From NCBI GenBank assembly GCA_013368375.1, contig JAACJP010000011.1, positions 186,001 through 250,000 on the forward strand: 64,000 nt of DNA, read 5' to 3'. Source of the DNA: Tricholomella constricta (taxonomy: Eukaryota; Basidiomycota; Agaricomycetes; Agaricales; Lyophyllaceae). Shown here one piece after another: positions 56,937-64,000 of the stretch; position 1 is the stretch's first letter, and each line of letters opens with the position of its first letter. The position numbers and the translations under genes are program-made. The notes beneath the pieces were generated by a model. It worked only from the letters and a program-made list of their open reading frames with translations. It was not told where the DNA came from and did not search any database.

Positions 56937-57865
56937 GTTGGTTCTTGAAAGAAGTACTTCGGAGTAGATTCATCGTCCGAGAGTGAGATCCCCTTATATC
57001 TGTGCAATCCCCTGGATTTGAGACCAAGTCTGCGGCGCCGGCGGCATGATATCGTGGTTGGTCACTTTGTAGTAAGCCAGAGATGGCGCGGACTTTGAAA
57101 ACGTAGGCAAGTGCCAAGCGGATTGCTGAAATCCCCGCATATCTGGAAATATTTCGCGAGTAGCGGGATAACCTGCACGGAATGTTGAAAGAGAGGCAAA
57201 AGGGTGAGCCTCTTCCAAGGCAAGCCAAACGGTCCTTGAATGCAGGTATCAGAAAATAAAATGGTAATCTTCAATCATGGAGAATGGTGACCGTGACTTA
57301 CGTCAGGTGTGGGCGCTTTAGGAAGCCTCTTTGATGTATGGGATGACAATGGCTCACAAAGATCGCTCATTCTTTATTAACGATGATGAGACCAAGGGTG
57401 TGTAATTTATCAATTGGCCCGATACTGGTTGGGGTGAAGTAAAATAAAAAATAAAAAAATAAAAGCCGAAAAAGGAAGGCCGGAACATTCCAGTATTTGT
57501 GTTAGTCGAGGTTGCCAAAGATTTATGCGATTCGCGCATGAGCAACCGCGGTTCTCCTTCGATCGGCTCTGCTGGGCGGGCGACTCTGCTGGCGTTTGGT
57601 TGCATTCAGTGTGCGCCTCTTGACTAGAATCCTTATCGGCCCATATCTTGGCATTGAGCTGTTCTGGGGAGGTGATTGCAATGGCTGGTTCCCTCGAGCA
57701 CTCTCCTGATTTCACACCAGTCGCACCAAGCCCTAGATTACAGTACTATACGGTGTGATTTATTTTCTTACTTCAAACATAATAAACCAGACATTGTTAT
57801 CCTACTGCAGAAAATCAATCTCACCCACTTGCGGCGTTTCTCGTTTCTGCCGGTCACGCGTCATG
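56937..57865. other. Intergenic region upstream of the GMC fragment and downstream of the exonuclease gene
   Basis: About 930 bases. A minus-strand stretch near 57000-57220 is open for 74 codons but matches nothing I know. An A-rich run is at 57440-57470. No convincing gene. Confidence 0.4.
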
Positions 57866-60800
57866 TCAGTCCCATCCTGTCTGGCAAGTTTTGTCAGGGC
57901 GCTTCGTGTTTCGGCCCCTACAATCCATGGCCCCGCAATCCTGGCAAGCATTGTTGCATTTGTCAACAGATTTCTTTCCTTTGCAGGCCGGATCTGCGCA
58001 CTTGCGACACGTGCGGCGCTGCCTCTTCCTCGGGGCAGGTGGTTCCTGAAGATTCTCTCGTGCTCGCTTTTGAGCAATTCTGTTTGCTAATGTGTTATGC
58101 AAAAGCAGAGGTGGAGTGTTGGTGATGGAAGTAGAACTGGTAGAGGAAGAACCCGAGGGTAGCGACGTGAAGGTGTTGGAAAGGAGAGTCGAGGGAGAGC
58201 TCGAGTTTTGTGGTGTTGTGAGGGCAAGGGTCACAGGTGGAGGTGTTGAGGGGATAGATCGAAGGCCTTTTGGTGCACTATGGAGTGTCAGTTCATCTGC
58301 CTGCACCGATGGTGCATGAGCTGATCGACGAGGGTCCCGAAGGGTTTTAAGAAGTGGTATATGTGCATGAGCGGTCATGGCTTTTGTTTGTTTGACATTC
58401 GTGTTCTTCTTCCAGTCACCGTTGTAATAAAATTTGAGTTGCTCAGGTAACTTTTGGATGTGGTCATTTTGAGAGCCGCAACATTCTCAGATGATTTCAT
58501 ACCTTGTACGAAATGTTTTCTTTCACTTCAGCTGCATTGTTCCATAGCTGAACTGCGAGATCCCAGTTTGGGCCAGATGATGAGTCATTGAAACCAGAAT
58601 TTCCTGCCATGAAGTTTCGAAAGAGGTCCCGCTCCTCGGCACTATGAACTGGCAACACCGCCTTGCGAGTTCCCTGCATCGAAGCCAGAAAATGATGTGG
58701 CTGCTTTGAATGTAGGCTCGCCACATATGCCCCCATCCCGAATCGTGTTCGAACCTGGTCAGGGATGGGAAGAACACCAGCGACCTCGTTCGATGGGACA
58801 TAGAGGTTCCCATTGACCCAGCCTTCTAACATTGGTGGATTGATGAGCTGGTCACGCACAAGGCATAGCATCTCTTGAAGTTCATTAATAAGCCATATGC
58901 TGAAATGGCCAGTATAACGCTGTCCTGTGCTATTGAACGTTCCAACCTAGTAGTGCAAAGGTTGTCAATTCATGTTTAGAAAAAATTACATGACATACCA
59001 AAAGGTTGTGTTGAATTATAAAATCTGACAGGCGATACTGAGCGTGGCGAATGGAAGTCCCAGAGGTCGGGAGGTGAGGGCGAATGTGCGTGTGTACACC
59101 TCCTTCGGTGGAGTTGGTTCCACGCAAGCAGCGGAAGAGGGGTAGTCCAGTTTTTGCATCGATCCCTATTTGGCGATAGAGGTGTTCATTTGGTGGGTCA
59201 GATAGGTGGCCTTTCTGAATGAGAAGAAGAGTGTTTCGAGCAACAGCCCAAGCTGCTGAATTGAAGAGAGGAAGACCAGATTTTGCATCTTTCAGTGGGC
59301 CAAAAGTCTCGAAGACCTTCGCGACCAAAAGCAACAACTTTTCTGGAGGTGGGATTATCCGTTTACAACGCCGAAACAGCCAGTGCGCACGCTTGAAAAT
59401 AATATCATCCCAAGACTGCGGGGGCTTCTGAGCACGACCCCACGCAACAATGCGAGCTTTATCGGTTGTATCTGGTATGAAAATGGCGTCCCGCAGTGCG
59501 ATGGCAAATTCACGAAGGAGTCCGTGGGTGGCAGATATGTAGAACTGGTTGAACACGTGAAATGGGTCCTTTAAAACTCGACTCCGGATGTGCATTACCC
59601 AGTTTGAGTTCACTATATCATCTATAGCCTTTTGGCCTTCAGCTTGGCTTGCAGGATCCGGAATATATCCTCCAATGGCTATTCGGTCGGGAGTTGTAGC
59701 ATCCGGAGGAGGGGACAAAACTTCAGACAGAAGATCTCCGAAGCCAGATGCAGGCTGTCCAACTAGGATATACTGGCTATCAGGAGTTTCGTTACCCTCC
59801 ACTGGTGTGATGGTAGCAGTGCCACGTGCTGAATCCATGCTCGAAATATTAGAAAGCTCGCTGGGATGAGACGTTGGTGGACTTGATACACTATGATAGG
59901 AAGACAGTGACTGGGAAAGATGGCTGCGAAGGCAGAGTAGCGGAAACGGTGGCGAACCATGATAGTTCAGAGGTTTGTGATTCGATGGATGACGTGTACC
60001 GTTGAGAATTAGAGCCCCAGGAACAAGGACCTCTTGGACCTCAATCACTGCGCGTGATGGGGTGATATCGATGCCATCGAAGCTGCCGTCTTTCATAAAA
60101 GACGAAATGCGACCTCGGGCGAGGATACGAGATCTGTCGGTGTTGAAAAGGATGATCGGTGTACCAATCTCCGGATTACTAGGGAGCGGTTGGGGTGATG
60201 GAATATTTGTGAGTGCTTCATACACGGAAAGTGATGCGTGCACATCCAATGCGGCATACTGTACCTGCTCCGGAGTAAGATCCTCGTCCTCCCAAGCTGT
60301 ACTAATGCGCTCTTGTATGTCCTTGCTCAACCTGCGAGAGAGTACAACAGCACAAAGCTCAGCTAAGCTTGTACGTGCGGTCTTGACAACAAATTTCCCC
60401 TTCGCGAGCTTTCCCAGATCAAGGCCCCCCACGAATGGTATGTTAGACTGGCATGCCTCCTGCAAATACTTCAAATCGCCTGCAACACATCGCCCGACCT
60501 TGATAATTTTCGGATTGGCCAGGACTTGTTTAAGTGATTGAGGGAGCTGGTTTCCAGCGAGCATGTTCCCAATCTAGAATCGAAATATGTTTAAAAAATG
60601 CAGATGCTCAGTAGAAAAGACTCATACTCACTTGAAGAATATAAATCATTGTGCCATGCGCAATCTGAAGAACTGCTGTCTGACCACAGTGATGTAACCT
60701 TGCTGCGAAACTTCAACGTTCCATTCAGCATCGAGACCGATCGTAATCGTGCGGGAGCTGTCATCCTCTGGTAACAATTCGAGGATGGTGCGCATGGCAT

Positions 60801-63150
60801 CATCAATGGCGGTGGCAGTTTTCTTGATAGAAATCTGGAAGTGGGAGGGAATTTCTAACGGCTGGAGATGAGAGTACTGGAGCGCAACTGGGACAACGTC
60901 ATTTCGAAGGGAGGGAAAACATTTTTCAAGGAACTCCTTGTCCGCCATATTATCGGTATAGAAAATGCTGGGCTCGTCGTGGCCATACTGACTGAGAGAT
61001 TCACGCATGCGCTGTAGCGCAAGCTCAAATTGTGAATGTGACTTCGTTGCCACAAGGTTGCAAACTCGTATTTCACCTCTTTCGTTCGTCACGGTCAGGA
61101 GAGCCGTGAAGATCTGTATCCCATCCACCTTTGCAATATGCTTTGCAAGCTACAACATCTAATTTAACCTTTGAATAGACCTGTATCATTGAATTGCTTA
61201 CCTTAAAACTGTGATCAATAGCGCAGATATTTCCCGTCAGCATGGCCATATGTTGGTTCAGCTCCTGCTGATGCTCTTGAATAAATGCATCATAGACATC
61301 CCGCAACCACTGAGCACTCGGAACGAACCCTTGAAAACCGTCTGGAGAACGATCATCGAAAGGAGGGAATGATTTAAATTTTCGGAGAAACTGCCTAGTT
61401 GAAAGAAGGCATCGTGACGCGATGTTCTGAAGATATCGAAGATGTAGGCGGTCATAATTCTGGAGATGCTGGACACGAATTGCATTGGAGAATTGCTTCG
61501 AGCCCATCCCATGTTGAAAACACGAGCGCATAAGGGAAAGGATATCTGTTGAGATGCCACTGCGATACGTCAAGCGAGCTGGGAACTCAGCTGCGAGGTC
61601 TGGAGGGAGTTGTGCAATTATACGAGGATCCCAACTTCGGAAAGTGACAGGTTTTGGAGGGCAGCAATCGGGGCATTGATATCGATATCCGATTATCCGA
61701 AATGAGCCATTTAAGTCAACAACGCGGCGAGGTCGACGTATATGGCTATGGCGCCACAGTCGAGCTGTACATCCCTCGTTAGGGCACTGTATTCCATGTA
61801 CGAGGAGGGATAACGGGTCCCACAAAAAATATCGCCGATCATAAAGTTTCTGGGGAGAAATATCGTCATCCTTCAACGTAAAGAATGTCGCCCGTTGAGG
61901 GAACCAGAACGTTTGATGATCCCTATAGAGTGGGGGTAGACCATCCGGTCCACGGTTCTGAGACTCCTTGATGTACGTGTTGAAATCTTTCGAAATCCAA
62001 GGGGGAAGAGGTCGGAGTGGTACCTTCGAAGATTGAGGTTGAGGTTCTGAATTGACATCCTCGTCATCTTCATCATCCTCCTCTCCTGCACCATCTTCTA
62101 AAAAGTTGGACTCTGTATCCCCACCACTTGTGACGTCGTCGGTGTCGACATCTTCGAACAACAGGTCAGAGGGGTCCCCATCTGTCGCAGGGAGATATTC
62201 GGGTCCTGATTCCGCCACTGAGAGAGAGTCATTATCTTGATCGGGTCTGGAGGACCCTAATGAAGGTGCAAATAGAGGAGGGCTAGGCACAGATTGTTCT
62301 TCGAGGGGAACTGTAAGACGTGACACTGAATTGTACATTGCAGGAAAAGGAGTAGCCATAGAGGACTCCGAAGGTGACAGAGAAGCGCCACTCGCTGAAC
62401 GATGAGATGGACCAGTTGCATTAAAACCGGGAACATGCTAATGTAATTTTAAATAGTCAGGCAGAGCATTTGTTAGCCATGTAGTTGACGACACATACCA
62501 ATCCTCTGATAGCCCATTTCCGAGAAGACTGGCTAGGCGACCCAAAAGCCACGTACTTTCGTGGTCTTCCTACGGGTTTCTTCTTGGCCGGGACCTGATG
62601 ACCTTGCGCTGCTTCGAGTTGTCGTGGCCCAGAACCTCGCGGCCGACCCACCGGTCGCTTAACCTTTGGTGGCTCGACCTCTGCTGGAGTGGGGGCCTTG
62701 TTCAATTCACTCTTCCTCGGACGACCAGGGTTTCTGGGCGGCTGTCTTAATCCCTCGTCTGTTTCCTCGGGCGTTGTAAGAAGAAAATGCAGACGTAGGG
62801 AAATATGTTGGGTTGTTGGACTCGTCTGCCCACTGTGCACTACACAATAAGGAAAGCGTCCATGAGTAAAGGTTCATGGGTATTTAGAGGTAGCTCACAC
62901 TGACGAGGATTCAGCAGTTTCGTCATTTTTTTCAGCCGTCATGCCCGAGCTTTGTGTGACGCTGAAAATCCTTGTACATGAGAAAGTACCAATCTTCTTG
63001 AAGACAAAATGCGCACCTGCTTGAAAAGTATCTCTTTTCCAATTCATCTAGCTTCTGAAGATCATCGAGAGTGAATTCCAGATTCTCGAGCACATCATCG
63101 TAGATATCTTCACCCATAATGCTTGATGATAGTCCAAAAGGCTGCTCCAT
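57866..63150 (-). CDS. Eight-exon AT-hook / DDE-like / DEDDy 3'-5' exonuclease fusion protein (about 1,629 aa), one apparent frameshift
   Basis: Exons 63150-63017, 62961-62899, 62832-62499, 62437-61202, 61149-60632, 60573-58999, 58946-58503 and 58450-57866; introns 50-66 nt, all phases agreeing. Three AT-hooks (G-R-P-R near residues 102, 128, 154) precede an acidic stretch and a Cys cluster (C-P-N-E-G-C ... C-P-D-C-C, residues 396-437) recalling DUF6729. An RNase H-fold-like segment follows (A-I-D-H-S-F-K and Y-T-D-N). The exonuclease has all DEDDy acids: G-L-D-A-E-W, V-A-G-D-L-K and Y-A-A-L-D. A C-terminal helical region and a Cys-rich tail (C-R-K-C ... C-Q-D-C) end it. Exon 5 is one base short just after motif I (about 60680-60686), so this copy may be dead. 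Likely DNA transposon-derived or a transposase; third DDE acid not found. Confidence 0.7.
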
Positions 63151-64000
63151 GTATCGGTGGGCTTCTGGACATCGAAAAAAATCCTCTTACGTCTGAGATG
63201 GAAGGTCAAGCCGAATAATGGGATAGCAACGAGCGGAATGAGCGGTAGAGCGCACTTAAGCCTATGTTTCAGACGCGCATTAAATTAGTAAACAAGCAAG
63301 CAGATGGGGACAGTATTGGTTCATTGATTATTTCACTTCAAAAATGTGATTGACGGCCTCTTTGGATGTAACTAGGACACAGACATGAACTGGAGTAGCG
63401 CGGACTGGAGAGAAAAGTCATCGTGAAGGCTGAAGCAAAAGACGACGGGTTCCCAAATACACGTGAGATTCGATTTCAAACTCCGTAGTATCAGAATCCA
63501 GTATCCTTCAACCCAATGAGTATCGAGCCTAATTTATTGAAGATTAATGTATTTCGACACTGTAGGGATGCATCTACTCGTATATGTCAGATAATTCGGG
63601 ATCAGCTTTGTGATATACGAGTTGTGGATTCGGATATATCGGCCCGTGGCACGCAGGCCTCGGAACTAGGAGACCCCAGCGGGACTCCCGATCGGCGTGT
63701 CCCGGCCCGCTTTGTCTTTGTGTTTGTCTGCCGTGGGAACCGAGCGTTTTTGTTATAATAGATTAAGCTGACCATCACTGAGACGCATTGGGATTCGCCA
63801 TTCCATAAGGAAAAGCCACTCGCAGAAGGCATTCCTACACACGCTGCATCGTGATTGTTGTGGAAGATGGCGACGACGACATAGATTAGATTCGAGTCCG
63901 GTAATTGGCACGCAGTCATATATTATAGGTAAGTATAGCGCTAGCAGGCCCGGCCTAATTTGACAGCATTTTCGAGGAATTTTTCATGGTCGATGCAAGA
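63151..64000. other. Right-end flank, no gene recognised
   Basis: 850 bases upstream of the exonuclease gene. It should include that gene's promoter. Open frames near 63516-63919 on both strands overlap each other, have no recognisable motif and are probably chance. Confidence 0.4.

Noticed and set aside
57000..57228. Minus-strand 74-codon frame upstream of the GMC gene as an extra exon
   Set aside because: No matching splice pair joins it to the GMC start and no homology is recognised.
63516..63919. Overlapping frames on both strands near the right end
   Set aside because: No motif, no splice context, and similar lengths on both strands suggest chance.

Overview
The window is fungal, most likely an agaricomycete basidiomycete. 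The evidence is 50-60 nt introns with GTRNGT donors, chromodomain Ty3-type retrotransposons, a Tad-like LINE, a Plavaka-type transposase fragment, a protein resembling the DUF6532 family, and a GMC oxidoreductase fragment. All translations, splice models and alignments were made by eye. Family names come from remembered motifs, not from searches.

From 1 to 47087 almost everything is one nested transposon wreck, and its join points can be read from target-site duplications (TSDs). The outer layer is Ty3/chromovirus element B copy 1 (B1, + strand, 3' LTR ending at 47087), sitting in a Plavaka-like gene. B1's gag is cut by three insertions: element A (- strand, 1-6943, runs off the left edge), a solo B LTR (7575-32038) and element E (32073-42372). 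The solo LTR is itself split by a LINE (about 8075-32022, - strand). The LINE carries a solo A-type LTR (30339-30697) and element D (11485-28560). D is split nine bases after its start codon by the 13-kb element C (11945-25125).

From 47088 to 56936 lies a host or transposon-associated neighbourhood hit by further B copies. It holds the Plavaka N-terminus (-), a divergent eight-exon DUF6532-like gene (+) interrupted by the complete and apparently young B2 (48463-54812, identical 474-bp LTRs, intact gag and pol), and the 5' end of a GMC oxidoreductase gene (-) broken by solo LTR B3 (56400-56873). From 57866 to 63150 an eight-exon minus-strand gene encodes about 1,630 residues with three AT-hooks, a Cys-rich region, a DDE-like RNase H-fold segment and a complete DEDDy 3'-5' exonuclease. 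The flanks hold nothing I can identify.

The most unusual signals are these. (i) Element D is a pol-less element whose coding strand and 3' region are tiled with short perfect hairpins. (ii) Element C carries two tandem antisense, spliced paralogous genes, one with an exact Zn2Cys6 cysteine pattern. (iii) The three autonomous elements A, B and C each join gag to pol through a -1 frameshift signal with a different slippery heptamer followed by an 8-9 bp stem. (iv) A and B carry Tf1-like self-priming signatures. (v) A's pol has two retropepsin-like domains in tandem. (vi) Element E carries an unexplained 881-codon ORF after pol. Inactivating nonsense codons in several of these genes are all TGA, as expected from CGA-to-TGA decay.
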